Position numbers and translations under genes: made by a program | Notes under the pieces: generated by a model | The model's input: only the letters and a program-made list of their open reading frames with translations | The model's database searches: none | Told to the model about the DNA's origin: nothing | From: Simplicispira metamorpha | GTDB taxonomy: Bacteria > Pseudomonadota > Gammaproteobacteria > Burkholderiales > Burkholderiaceae_C | Assembly: GCF_004341365.1 (NCBI RefSeq) | Contig: NZ_SLXH01000003.1 | Location: forward strand, 1-64,000 | Reading direction: 5' to 3' | Length of the DNA stretch: 64,000 nucleotides | Shown: positions 1-7,979 of the stretch, in pieces | How positions within the stretch are numbered: the stretch's first letter is position 1 | Layout of the letters: each line of letters opens with the position of its first letter

Positions 1-1
1 G

Positions 2-454
2 CTCCCAAAGGGTTCGTGGACGGCAGCCTCGCTCGCTCGCATGTGGCAACCGCGCGGGTTATCAAGGCTGGGCGGGAAACACCTTGAAAGGGGTGGTTCT
101 CAGAACCAGCGCGTCCGTCTCATCGAGTCGCATCAGGCCCAGAAAACCTCAGTGCCAGGCACAGCCGTCAGCATGGCGCATGCGCTGGGATTGCCCGCCG
201 GGCAGATCCATTCCGTGCGTGATGCCGGTGTACAGCGCAAGGAGTTGCACATTCCTGACGAACATCTGCCACGCCATGCCTACCACCAGGTACTGATCGA
301 CGATGGCCTGTGCAGTGTGAAGCTGGAAACGCGGGTTTATGGCGAGGCCCCGTATGCGCACGGCGTGGCGAAAATCGTTGCTGCCGTGCAATCCCATCCC
401 CTTGAGTCCCGGTGCTACTCGGTCATGGAGTTTGTGGACAACGGCTGGCTCTAG
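2..454 (+). CDS. Dihydrodipicolinate reductase-like protein, C-terminal part (5' end outside the window, possibly broken)
   Basis: The last ~110 residues resemble the C-terminal half of the plant-type 4-hydroxy-tetrahydrodipicolinate reductase (DapB) family: an ESHQ motif with a PGTA segment behind it, then HIPDEHLPRHAYH, and TRVYGEAPYAHGV close to the end. DapB makes tetrahydrodipicolinate for lysine and peptidoglycan synthesis. The frame is open to the window edge, so the gene is partial. Upstream of ESHQ the frame (LSRLGGKHLERGGSQNQ) does not look like the family, whereas a neighbouring frame reads GYQGW at about 60-80, close to what I would expect. A frameshift or small insertion near 60-110 is therefore possible and the gene may be decayed. 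An ordinary dapB elsewhere in the genome would fit a paralogue or remnant. Family call moderate; intactness uncertain. Confidence 0.5.
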   Translation, partial: LPKGSWTAASLARMWQPRGLSRLGGKHLERGGSQNQRVRLIESHQAQKTSVPGTAVSMAHALGLPAGQIHSVRDAGVQRKELHIPDEHLPRHAYHQVLIDDGLCSVKLETRVYGEAPYAHGVAKIVAAVQSHPLESRCYSVMEFVDNGWL

Positions 455-479
455 CTTGCCTTGTTCACGTCTTCTGACG

Positions 480-510
480 AAAAAAAGCGCCGGACGCCGG
501 CGCTTTTTTG
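480..510. terminator. Bidirectional rho-independent terminator between the dapB-like gene and leuB
   Basis: The stem AGCGCCGG / CCGGCGCT with a 3-base loop is flanked by an A-run on the left and a T-run on the right, so it can end transcription from both convergent genes. Confidence 0.85.
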
Positions 511-563
511 TTTTCGGGCCATCACCAGCGGTGAAGACCCCCAGCGTGAAAGACGCAGCTGCC

Positions 564-1637
564 TCAGGCAGCCAGTGCTTTCACCACCGCGTCCCCCATT
601 TGCGCGGTGCCCACCTTGGTGGTGCCTTCGCTGTAGATGTCGGGCGTGCGCAGCCCTTGCGCCAGCACGGCTTGCACGGCTGCTTCGATGCGCTGGGCAG
701 CGGCTTCCTGGTTCAGGCTGAAGCGCAGCATCATCGCGGCGCTCAGGATGGTGGCGAGCGGGTTGGCCACGCCCTTGCCCGCGATGTCGGGCGCGCTGCC
801 GTGGCTGGGCTCGTACAGGCCCTGGCCTTTGCTGTTGAGGCTGGCCGAAGGCAGCATGCCGATGGAGCCCGTCAGCATCGAGGCTTCATCGGAGAGGATG
901 TCGCCAAACATGTTGCCGGTCACCACCACGTCGAACGCCTTGGGCGCCTTGACCAGTTGCATGGCCGCGTTGTCCACGTACATGTGCTGCAGTTCCACGT
1001 CGGGGTACTGCTGGCCCACGTCGGTCATCACGTCCTTCCAGAGCTGGAAGGTTTCCAGCACGTTGGCCTTGTCCACGCTGGTCACTTTTTTGCTGCGCTT
1101 GCGGGCGGCCTGGAAGGCGACGTGGGCAATGCGCTCAATCTCGGGGCGGCTGTAGCGCATGGTGTCGAAGGCTTCTTCGGCGCCGGGGAAGTGGCCATCG
1201 GTGGCAATGCGGCGGCCGCGCGGCTGGCCGAAGTAGATGTCACCGGTCAGCTCGCGGATGATGAGGATGTCCAGACCCGCGATCAGCTCGGGCTTGAGGC
1301 TGGACGCGTCCACCAGCTGCTCGTAGCAGATGGCGGGGCGGAAGTTGGCAAACAGGCCCATGGCCTTGCGCAGGCCCAGAATGGCCTGCTCGGGGCGCAG
1401 CGGGCGGTCGAGCTTGTCGTACTTCCAGTCGCCCACGGCGCCGAACAGGATGGCGTCGGATTCCTGGGCCAGCTTCAGCGTCGATTCGGGCAGCGGGTGG
1501 CCGTGGGCCTCGTAGGCGGCGCCGCCGACCAGGGCGGTTTCCATCTCGAACTTCAAGTCCAGGGCGCCCAGCACCTTGACGGCTTCAGCGACGATTTCGG
1601 TACCAATGCCGTCACCCGGCAGAACTGCGATTTTCAT
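564..1637 (-). CDS. leuB: 3-isopropylmalate dehydrogenase
   Basis: LeuB oxidises and decarboxylates 3-isopropylmalate to 2-oxoisocaproate with NAD+, the third step of leucine synthesis in the cytoplasm. The 357-residue product has normal family length. It starts [12 protein letters not shown], carries the Arg-rich substrate region ([14 protein letters not shown], near residue 90) and the NAD-binding stretch [14 protein letters not shown] near residues 275-290. The ATG at 1637 is chosen because homologues begin at this [10 protein letters not shown]; a longer frame adds 12 unrelated residues. It is the last gene of leuC-lipoprotein-leuD-leuB, all on the minus strand. A palindromic repeat of the dispersed family fills the gap to leuD. 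Confidence 0.97.
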   Translation of the reverse strand: MKIAVLPGDGIGTEIVAEAVKVLGALDLKFEMETALVGGAAYEAHGHPLPESTLKLAQESDAILFGAVGDWKYDKLDRPLRPEQAILGLRKAMGLFANFRPAICYEQLVDASSLKPELIAGLDILIIRELTGDIYFGQPRGRRIATDGHFPGAEEAFDTMRYSRPEIERIAHVAFQAARKRSKKVTSVDKANVLETFQLWKDVMTDVGQQYPDVELQHMYVDNAAMQLVKAPKAFDVVVTGNMFGDILSDEASMLTGSIGMLPSASLNSKGQGLYEPSHGSAPDIAGKGVANPLATILSAAMMLRFSLNQEAAAQRIEAAVQAVLAQGLRTPDIYSEGTTKVGTAQMGDAVVKALAA

Positions 1638-1650
1638 GATTTTGCTTCTG

Positions 1651-1698
1651 TTTTGATAGCTGGTAGCGACCATTGCACGGGCGCTGGAGGCCGATTTT
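1651..1698. repeat. Dispersed palindromic repeat, copy between leuD and leuB
   Basis: It reads TTTTGATAGCTGGTAGCG, a short loop, then GCGCTGGAGGCCGATTTT. This is one member of the ~50-bp imperfect palindrome family (core GATAGCTGC..GCGC) found about every 4 kb in this window. Confidence 0.75.
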
Positions 1699-1710
1699 GC
1701 TGTAAATTGA

Positions 1711-2361
1711 TCAGGCGGCCATGGTGTGGGCCAGCCAGGGCTTGGTGGCCAGGCGCTCTGCTTCGAAGGCGCGGATTTTGTCGGACTGGCGCAGGGTCAG
1801 GCCGATGTCGTCAAAACCGTTGAGAAGGCAGTATTTGCGGAAGGCTTGCACCTCAAACGCAATCTCCTGGCCCTGCGGGCGCACGATGACCTGGCGCTCC
1901 AGGTCGATGGTGAGCTGGTAGCCCGGAAAAGCCGCCACTTCATCGAACAGCTGGGCCACAGTGGCCTCGGGCAGCTGGATGGGCAGCAGGCCGTTCTTGA
2001 AGCAGTTGTTGAAGAAGATGTCGGCAAAGCTGGGCGCAATCACGGCGCGAAAGCCGTACTGGTCGAGTGCCCAGGGCGCGTGTTCGCGGCTGGAGCCGCA
2101 GCCAAAGTTTTTGCGCGCCAGCAGGATGGAGGCGCCTTGGTAGCGCGGCTGGTTGAGCACAAAGTCGGGGTTGGGGCGGCGGCTGGCCGGGTCTTGGCCG
2201 GGCTCGCCGTGGTCGAGGTAGCGCCACTCGTCAAACAGGTTCACGCCAAAGCCGGTCTTTTTGATCGACTTGAGGAATTGCTTGGGGATGATGGCGTCGG
2301 TATCGACGTTCTCGCGGTCCATGGGGGCGACGAGGCCCTGGTGTACGTTGAATTTCTGCAT
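1711..2361 (-). CDS. leuD: 3-isopropylmalate dehydratase small subunit
   Basis: LeuD pairs with LeuC to form isopropylmalate isomerase, which interconverts 2- and 3-isopropylmalate. The 216-residue product has the aconitase swivel fold features: [14 protein letters not shown] near residues 20-35 and [15 protein letters not shown] near residues 75-90, where the Ser-Arg pair contacts substrate. The start at 2361 (MQKFNVHQG) is the usual one; the frame extends upstream only with non-homologous residues. In most Burkholderiales leuC and leuD are neighbours; here a tiny lipoprotein gene lies between them, and a repeat separates leuD from leuB. Confidence 0.97.
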   Translation of the reverse strand: MQKFNVHQGLVAPMDRENVDTDAIIPKQFLKSIKKTGFGVNLFDEWRYLDHGEPGQDPASRRPNPDFVLNQPRYQGASILLARKNFGCGSSREHAPWALDQYGFRAVIAPSFADIFFNNCFKNGLLPIQLPEATVAQLFDEVAAFPGYQLTIDLERQVIVRPQGQEIAFEVQAFRKYCLLNGFDDIGLTLRQSDKIRAFEAERLATKPWLAHTMAA

Positions 2362-2374
2362 GGCGGTAGGTGGG

Positions 2375-2500
2375 TTACTTGGCGGCGCGTTCAATGGCCG
2401 AGCCGGCTTTGCCGATGTCCTGGCCCACACCTTTGACGGTGTTGCAGCCAGCCAGCACCAAAGCGATGGACAGGACGATAAAGGAGGTGCTCTTGCGCAT
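2375..2500 (-). CDS. Entericidin A/B-family small lipoprotein
   Basis: This 41-residue product has a signal peptide ([15 protein letters not shown]), a lipobox LAGC with the lipidated Cys at about residue 21, and a short amphipathic tail ([19 protein letters not shown]) typical of entericidins. In E. coli, entericidins EcnA and EcnB are an antidote/toxin-like lipoprotein pair in the envelope; single copies like this are common in proteobacteria and their role is unclear. A strong Shine-Dalgarno (AGGAG) precedes the ATG. It lies 13 bases before leuD and 19 bases after leuC, so it must be co-transcribed with the leucine genes. Confidence 0.88.
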   Translation of the reverse strand: MRKSTSFIVLSIALVLAGCNTVKGVGQDIGKAGSAIERAAK

Positions 2501-2519
2501 GGTCAAACTCCTGCGGGGG

Positions 2520-3941
2520 TCAGGCAAAAGTGCGCACGTCCACAAAGTGGCCATGCACGGCGGCGGCAGCAGCCATGGCCGGGCTGACCAGGTGGGTGCG
2601 CCCGCCCGCGCCCTGGCGGCCTTCAAAGTTGCGGTTGCTGGTGGAGGCGCAGCGCTCGCCCGGCTCCAGGCGGTCGGCGTTCATGGCCAGGCACATGGAG
2701 CAGCCGGGCTCGCGCCACTCAAAGCCAGCGGCCTTGAAGATGTCGTGCAGGCCTTCGCGCTCGGCCTGGGCTTTGACCAGCCCCGAGCCGGGCACCACCA
2801 GCGCCAGCTTGACGTTGGCAGCCACTTTGCGGCCCAGCTTTTTCACCACGGCAGCGGCTTCGCGCATGTCTTCGATGCGGCTGTTGGTGCACGAGCCAAT
2901 GAACACCTTGTCGATCACGATGTCGTTGAGCGGCTTGCCCGGTTGCAGGTTCATGTAGTGCAGGGCGCGTTCGATGGCGTCGCGCTTGTTGGCGTCTTTT
3001 TCCTTGTCCGGGTCGGGCACACGGGCGTCAATGCCCAGCACCATCTCGGGCGAGGTGCCCCAGGTCACTTGCGGCACTATGGTTGCGCCGTTGAGCGTGA
3101 CCACGGTGTCGAACACCGCGTCGGCGTCCGAGTGCAGCGTCTTCCAATACGCCACGGCCTGGTCCCATTCCACGCCGGTGGGCGAGAGCGGGCGGCCCTT
3201 GACGTAGTCGATGGTTTTGTCGTCCACGGCCACCAGACCGGCGCGGGCACCGGCCTCGATGGCCATGTTGCACACCGTCATGCGCCCTTCCATGCTCATG
3301 GCGCGGAACACCGAGCCGGCAAACTCGATGGTGTAGCCCGTGCCGCCCGCCGTGCCAATCTTGCCGATGATGGCCAGCACCACGTCCTTGGGCGTCACGC
3401 CCGGGGCCAGTTCGCCATCGACCTTGACGAGCATGTTCTTGGCTTTTTTGGCCAGCAGCGTTTGCGTGGCCATGACGTGCTCGACCTCGCTGGTGCCGAT
3501 GCCGTGGGCCAGCGCGCCAAAGGCGCCGTGCGTGGAGGTGTGGCTGTCGCCGCAGACCACGGTCATGCCCGGCAGGGTGGCGCCGTTTTCCGGGCCAATG
3601 ACGTGGACGATGCCCTGGCGCTGGTGCATGAACGGGAAGAACGCCGCCGCGCCCACTTCAGCGATGTTGGCGTTCAGCGTGGTGATCTGCTCTTTGCTGA
3701 TGGGGTCGGTGATGCCGTCGTAGCCCAGCTCCCAGCCGGTGGTGGGCGTGTTGTGGTCGGCAGTGGCCACGATGGAGCTGACGCGCCAGACCTTGCGCCC
3801 TGCCTGGCGCAGGCCCTCGAACGCCTGCGGGCTGGTCACTTCATGCACCAGATGGCGGTCGATGTAGAGGATGGCGGTGCCGTCTTCTTCGGTGTGGACG
3901 ACGTGCTCGTCCCAGATCTTGTCGTACAGGGTGCGTCCCAT
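2520..3941 (-). CDS. leuC: 3-isopropylmalate dehydratase large subunit
   Basis: LeuC is the [4Fe-4S] catalytic subunit of isopropylmalate isomerase. The 473-residue product opens with [15 protein letters not shown], has the [12 protein letters not shown] active-site segment near residues 130-145, and holds the three cluster cysteines: one in FIGSCTNSR near residue 350 and two in GCSMCLAMN near residues 415-420. It is followed by the entericidin-like gene, leuD and leuB on the same strand. The LysR-type gene 35 bases upstream on the same strand could regulate it, but this is only inferred from position. Confidence 0.97.
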   Translation of the reverse strand: MGRTLYDKIWDEHVVHTEEDGTAILYIDRHLVHEVTSPQAFEGLRQAGRKVWRVSSIVATADHNTPTTGWELGYDGITDPISKEQITTLNANIAEVGAAAFFPFMHQRQGIVHVIGPENGATLPGMTVVCGDSHTSTHGAFGALAHGIGTSEVEHVMATQTLLAKKAKNMLVKVDGELAPGVTPKDVVLAIIGKIGTAGGTGYTIEFAGSVFRAMSMEGRMTVCNMAIEAGARAGLVAVDDKTIDYVKGRPLSPTGVEWDQAVAYWKTLHSDADAVFDTVVTLNGATIVPQVTWGTSPEMVLGIDARVPDPDKEKDANKRDAIERALHYMNLQPGKPLNDIVIDKVFIGSCTNSRIEDMREAAAVVKKLGRKVAANVKLALVVPGSGLVKAQAEREGLHDIFKAAGFEWREPGCSMCLAMNADRLEPGERCASTSNRNFEGRQGAGGRTHLVSPAMAAAAAVHGHFVDVRTFA

Positions 3942-3976
3942 GGTGGTCTCTTTGCTTTCAGTGGGGAAAAGGGATT

Positions 3977-4945
3977 TTAGGCCGCGCTGTGCGGGGTGGT
4001 TTCCAGGGCGGCGGCGGGTGCGCTGGCGCTGGCCGAGAGGTGCTCGACCAGCAGGCGCGCTGTCACGGGCAGGGTGTCGAAGTCGCGCGCTACCAGGCGC
4101 AGTTCGCGCTGCGCCCAGGCGTCTTGCAGCGCGATGGCCTTGAGGCGGCCCACGCCGTGCATCAGGGCAAAGGCGCGGTCAGGCAGCAGGCCCACGCCCA
4201 GGCCGTTGTCGATCATGCGGCACATGGCGTCCAGCCCAGTGACCTGGATGCGCTGGCGCAGCGTGCGCCCAGCGTTGGCAGCGGCGGCGCGCATGGCCAG
4301 GCTGATGCTGCTGCCCGCGTGCAGGCCGACGATGTCCCAGTCCAGCACCTCTTCAAAAACAATAGCTGTTCGCGCAGACAGGGCGTGGCCCAGCGGCACT
4401 ACGAGCACCAAATGGTCGTGCCGGTAGGGGCGGTTGGGCAGGGCGCTGGCGCTGTGGTCGCTGGCGCTGGCGTGGCAAATGCCCAGGTCGGCGGCGCCTT
4501 CTTGTACCGCGTGCAGCACGGCACTGCTCAGGTGCTCTTGCAGGTCGATCTTGACCTGGCTGTGGGCGCGGCAAAAGGCGCCCAGGTCTTCGGGCAAAAA
4601 CTGCACGATGGCCGAAATGTTGGCGTGCATGCGCACATGGCCGCGCACGCCGTCGGCGTATTCGCTCAGCTCGCCTTGCATGCGCTCCAGGCCAAACAGC
4701 ACGGTGCGGGCATGGTGCAGCAGGCTTTGGCCCGCCGGGGTGGGCGTGACGCCCCGGCTGTGCCGGTAGAGCAAAGTGGTGTCGGCTGCGGCCTCCAGCT
4801 CCGAGAGCCGCTTGCTCACCGCCGAGGCGGCAATGAACTCGCGCTCGGCGGCGCGGCCAATGCTGCCCAGCTCGCACACCGCCACAAACAATTGCAGCGA
4901 TGTCAGGTCAATGCGGCGCGCAAAGCTGCGCTCGGAGTTTTTCAT
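3977..4945 (-). CDS. LysR-family transcriptional regulator
   Basis: This 322-residue protein has an N-terminal winged helix-turn-helix at about residues 13-72 ([17 protein letters not shown] ... [11 protein letters not shown]) and a periplasmic-binding-like effector domain (about 95-305). Start 4945 gives [20 protein letters not shown], a normal LysR opening; the frame is open upstream without homology. It reads into leuC (35-base gap) instead of standing divergent to a target, so its target is not evident. Its effector domain segment [11 protein letters not shown] is encoded by DNA matching one arm of the dispersed palindromic repeat. The ligand is unknown. Confidence 0.9.
   Translation of the reverse strand: MKNSERSFARRIDLTSLQLFVAVCELGSIGRAAEREFIAASAVSKRLSELEAAADTTLLYRHSRGVTPTPAGQSLLHHARTVLFGLERMQGELSEYADGVRGHVRMHANISAIVQFLPEDLGAFCRAHSQVKIDLQEHLSSAVLHAVQEGAADLGICHASASDHSASALPNRPYRHDHLVLVVPLGHALSARTAIVFEEVLDWDIVGLHAGSSISLAMRAAAANAGRTLRQRIQVTGLDAMCRMIDNGLGVGLLPDRAFALMHGVGRLKAIALQDAWAQRELRLVARDFDTLPVTARLLVEHLSASASAPAAALETTPHSAA
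4352..4382. repeat. Half-copy of the dispersed palindrome inside the LysR coding sequence
   Basis: The plus strand reads CAAAAACAATAGCTGTTCGC followed by GCAG, matching one arm (AAAAA..ATAGCTG..CGCGC) of the intergenic palindrome. It is in frame and codes for part of the effector domain, so a repeat insertion has been tolerated or domesticated. Confidence 0.5.
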
Positions 4946-5080
4946 GGGGTGTACTTGGCTTCTCGATTGGAGAAGGCTTTGTATTTTCTGCGATGTTGAT
5001 GCCTTTATCCATCTCAAAGTGCGATGGCTTTCATCTTGCGCCAGCGCGGTGGCGCGGGCGGCAGGGGCGCCGTGCTCTCA

Positions 5081-5179
5081 AAAAAGTGAGCTGCTGGCGC
5101 ACGTATCTATTGGGTTTGGCAATGTTTTATGCTGCAAATCCTTGCCTGATAAGCGCCAGCAGCTCCTCTTTTTGATATG
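5081..5179. repeat. Head-to-head pair of dispersed palindromes between the LysR and metallo-hydrolase genes
   Basis: Two elements face each other, giving a perfect 13-bp inverted repeat, GAGCTGCTGGCGC at 5088-5100 and GCGCCAGCAGCTC at 5153-5165, flanked outside by AAAAA and TTTTT runs. The structure could end transcription of the minus-strand metallo-hydrolase gene, which stops at 5221. Confidence 0.75.
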
Positions 5180-5220
5180 GCTGGGGCGGCTGGCGCGCGC
5201 CGCCAGGGCATGGCCCGTGT

Positions 5221-6585
5221 TCAGGCCGGGCCGGTGCTGGCGTGCTCGGGCACGCTGGCGTGCCAGCGCAGCTCATGTTCTATGCGCTGGCGCAGCGTGT
5301 CGGCGGCACCGATTTCGCCATGCACCACGTACACCTGCTGCGGCGCGTGCGGCATGCGGCGCAGCCAGGCCAGCGTCTGGTCGGCATCGGCATGGGCCGA
5401 GGCACTGCTGAGCTGCACTACTTCGGCACCGATGCGCACATCCTGGCCGTGGATGCGGATGGTTTTCTCGCCGTTGGCAATGCGCGCACCGCGCGTGCCG
5501 GGCGCCTGGTAGCCGGTCAGGATCACCATGTTGCGGTGGTCGCTGGCGTAGAGCGCCAGGTGGTGCAGCACGCGCCCGCCGGTGGCCATGCCGCTGGCCG
5601 ACAAAATCACCATGGGGCCGTGGCGGCGCGCCAGGGCTTTGGATTCGTCGGTGGTCTGCACCATGGTGGCGCCGTGCGAGAGGGCCCGCGCTTCGCGGGC
5701 GCTGAGGCGGTGTTCGCCCAGGTGCTTCTCAAACAGCCCGGTGGTGCTGACGGCCATGGGGCTGTCGAGAAACACTGGCAGCGCTGCGGGCACCACCCCT
5801 TGCACCTTGAGCAGATGGATGGCGTGCAGCACCGTTTGCGCCCTGCCAACGGCAAAGACGGGCACCACGGCCACGCCGCCGCGCCGGGCCAGGCGTTGCA
5901 GGGCCTCGCCCAGCGCATGCAAGGTGTCTTCGGCGGGGTGCTGGCGGTCGCCGTAGGTGGACTCGATGAGCACGGTATCGGCCTGGGGCGGCGCCTCGGG
6001 CGGGTTCATGATCAGGTCGTCGGGGCGGCCCAGGTCGCCAGAGAACAGAATGCGCCGCCCACCCACTTCCAGCAGCACGGTGGCTGCGCCCAGGATATGG
6101 CCCGCAGGCGAGAAGGTCACACGCCAGCCGGGAATGGGCTCAAACGGCTGCGAAAAGGCGTGTGCCTGGAACTGTTGCAGGCAATGCTGCGCATCCAGCC
6201 GGGTGTAGAGCGGCAGCGCAGGCGTGTGCTGCGAGAGCTGGTGGCGGTTGAGGAAAGCGGCGTCTTCTTCCTGCAAATGGCCACTGTCGGGCAGCAAGAT
6301 GGCGCACAGGTCGCGCGTGCCCGCCGTGCTGTGGATGGGGCCGGTGTAGCCATCGCGCACCAGCAGGGGCAGGTAGCCGCTGTGGTCCAGGTGCGCGTGC
6401 GTGAGCACCACGGCGTCGATCTGGCTGGGCGCCACGGGCAGCGGTTGCCAGTTGCGCAGGCGCAGCGGCTTGTAGCCCTGGAACAGCCCGCAGTCGAGCA
6501 GCAGGCGCTGGCCTTGGTGTGTGACCAGGTACTTGGAGCCGGTGACGGTGCAGGCGCCACCGAGGAAGGTTATGCGGACGGGCAT
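5221..6585 (-). CDS. Metallo-beta-lactamase/beta-CASP RNA-processing-type hydrolase
   Basis: This 454-residue protein belongs to the CPSF73/RNase J-related branch of the metallo-beta-lactamase fold that cleaves RNA. Visible motifs are the zinc ligands HAHLDH (H63, H65, D67, H68), a second His in SPAGHILGAATVLLE, the Asp of ILFSGDLGR, the ESTYGDRQH segment, a beta-CASP domain with DSPMAVSTTGLF, and a C-terminal RMMBL region (SSASAHADADQTLAWL, then VYVVHGE). Such stand-alone bacterial proteins resemble Thermus TTHA0252, a shown ribonuclease; the substrate here is unknown. It sits alone on the minus strand, about 150 bases beyond the dnaJ stop and terminator. Confidence 0.9.
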   Translation of the reverse strand: MPVRITFLGGACTVTGSKYLVTHQGQRLLLDCGLFQGYKPLRLRNWQPLPVAPSQIDAVVLTHAHLDHSGYLPLLVRDGYTGPIHSTAGTRDLCAILLPDSGHLQEEDAAFLNRHQLSQHTPALPLYTRLDAQHCLQQFQAHAFSQPFEPIPGWRVTFSPAGHILGAATVLLEVGGRRILFSGDLGRPDDLIMNPPEAPPQADTVLIESTYGDRQHPAEDTLHALGEALQRLARRGGVAVVPVFAVGRAQTVLHAIHLLKVQGVVPAALPVFLDSPMAVSTTGLFEKHLGEHRLSAREARALSHGATMVQTTDESKALARRHGPMVILSASGMATGGRVLHHLALYASDHRNMVILTGYQAPGTRGARIANGEKTIRIHGQDVRIGAEVVQLSSASAHADADQTLAWLRRMPHAPQQVYVVHGEIGAADTLRQRIEHELRWHASVPEHASTGPA

Positions 6586-6663
6586 GGCAAGGCTCCTTCA
6601 AGTGTGTGCGGGCCATCCTATCGCTTGTGGCAGCAAAGGGCCATGCGGCGCTACTGCTGAAAG

Positions 6664-6698
6664 CAAAAACCGCCCGGGCTGGCTGGCACGGGCGGTGT
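6664..6698 (-). terminator. Rho-independent terminator of the grpE-dnaK-dnaJ operon
   Basis: On the minus strand ACCGCCCG pairs with CGGGCGGT around a GC-rich loop and is followed by a T-run, directly downstream of dnaJ. Confidence 0.8.
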
Positions 6699-6740
6699 GT
6701 GGGGCAGGGCGCTGGGGTGGGCGCCCGCAGAAGCGGTGGC

Positions 6741-7889
6741 TCAGGGCTTGAAGAAGTTCTTCAGCCGATCGGCCCAGCTCTCGCCGCTGGGCGAGTGGCG
6801 TCCGCCGCCTTTTTTGAGCGACTCGTCCAGTTCGCGCAGCAGTTTGCGCTGGTGCTCGGTCAGCTTGACGGGTGTTTCCACAGCAATGTGGCAGTACAGG
6901 TCGCCGGGGTAGCTGGAACGCACGCCCTTGATGCCCTTGCCGCGCAGCCTGAACTGCTTGCCCGCCTGCGTGCCTTCGGGGATGTCGATGGCCACTTTGT
7001 CTGCCAGCGTGGGCACTTCAATCTCGCCGCCCAGCGCTGCCGTGATGAAGCTCACGGGCACCTGGCAGTGCAGGTCGTCGCCATCGCGCTCGAAGATGTC
7101 GTGCTTTTTCAGGCGGATTTCGATGTACAGGTCGCCCGGTGGCCCGCCGTTGGTGCCAGGCTCGCCGTTGCCGGTGCTGCGGATGCGCATACCGTCATCA
7201 ATGCCCGCCGGGATTTTGACTTCCAGCGTTTTCTGCTTTTTGACTTTGCCCTGGCCTTGGCAGGTGGTGCAGGGCTCGGGAATGATCTTGCCCGTGCCCC
7301 GGCAGTGCGGACAGGTTTGCTGCACGCTGAAAAAGCCCTGGCGCATCTGCACCGTGCCGCTGCCTGCGCAGGTGCCGCAGGTTTTGGCGCTGGTGCCGGG
7401 TTTGGCGCCGCTGCCGTGGCAGGTGTCGCAGGACTCCCACGAGGGGATGCGGATTTCTGCGTTCTTGCCTTTGGCCGCTTCTTCCAGCGTCACTTCCATG
7501 GCGTAGCTCAGGTCGCTGCCCCGGTACACCTGGCGGCCACCCGCACCGCGACCGCGCCCGCCCGTCTGGCCGAACATGTCGCCAAAAATGTCGCCAAAAG
7601 CCTCGGCAAAACCACCAAAGCCTTCCGCGCCCGCACCGCCCGGGCCGCGCATGTTCGGGTCCACACCCGCATGGCCGTACTGGTCGTAAGCAGCGCGTTT
7701 TTGCGCATCCGAGAGCATCTCGTAGGCTTCTTTGGCCTCTTTGAATTTTTCTTCGGCCGCTTTGTTGGCATCGCCCTGGTTGCGGTCAGGGTGGTGCTTC
7801 ATCGCCAGCTTGCGATACGCCTTTTTGATCTCTTCCTCAGAGGCGTTCTTGGCAACGCCGAGGACTTCGTAATAGTCTCTTTTAGACAT
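6741..7889 (-). CDS. dnaJ: Chaperone protein DnaJ (Hsp40)
   Basis: DnaJ stimulates the DnaK ATPase and delivers unfolded clients. The 382-residue type I protein has the J domain (residues 1-70, HPD at 33-35), a Gly/Phe-rich linker (about 75-115), four zinc-binding repeats ([32 protein letters not shown], about 145-215) and the C-terminal substrate-binding domains. It is the third gene of grpE-dnaK-dnaJ on the minus strand, 90 bases after dnaK, separated by a perfect 13-bp hairpin and followed by a terminator. Transcription is expected from the sigma-32 promoter before grpE. Confidence 0.98.
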   Translation of the reverse strand: MSKRDYYEVLGVAKNASEEEIKKAYRKLAMKHHPDRNQGDANKAAEEKFKEAKEAYEMLSDAQKRAAYDQYGHAGVDPNMRGPGGAGAEGFGGFAEAFGDIFGDMFGQTGGRGRGAGGRQVYRGSDLSYAMEVTLEEAAKGKNAEIRIPSWESCDTCHGSGAKPGTSAKTCGTCAGSGTVQMRQGFFSVQQTCPHCRGTGKIIPEPCTTCQGQGKVKKQKTLEVKIPAGIDDGMRIRSTGNGEPGTNGGPPGDLYIEIRLKKHDIFERDGDDLHCQVPVSFITAALGGEIEVPTLADKVAIDIPEGTQAGKQFRLRGKGIKGVRSSYPGDLYCHIAVETPVKLTEHQRKLLRELDESLKKGGGRHSPSGESWADRLKNFFKP

Positions 7890-7917
7890 GGATATGGGGG
7901 CTCGGTTGGAACAGGAA

Positions 7918-7955
7918 CGCCGCGCTGGGCGCCCTTGTCAGGGCCCAGCGCGGCG
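7918..7955. promoter_or_regulatory. Intercistronic hairpin between dnaK and dnaJ
   Basis: A perfect 13-bp inverted repeat, CGCCGCGCTGGGC at 7918-7930 and GCCCAGCGCGGCG at 7943-7955, encloses a 12-base loop. No T-run follows on the minus strand, so it is more likely an mRNA stabiliser or partial attenuator than a full terminator. Confidence 0.75.
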
Positions 7956-7979
7956 GCTTGGGGTCAACGCAAGCGCTGC

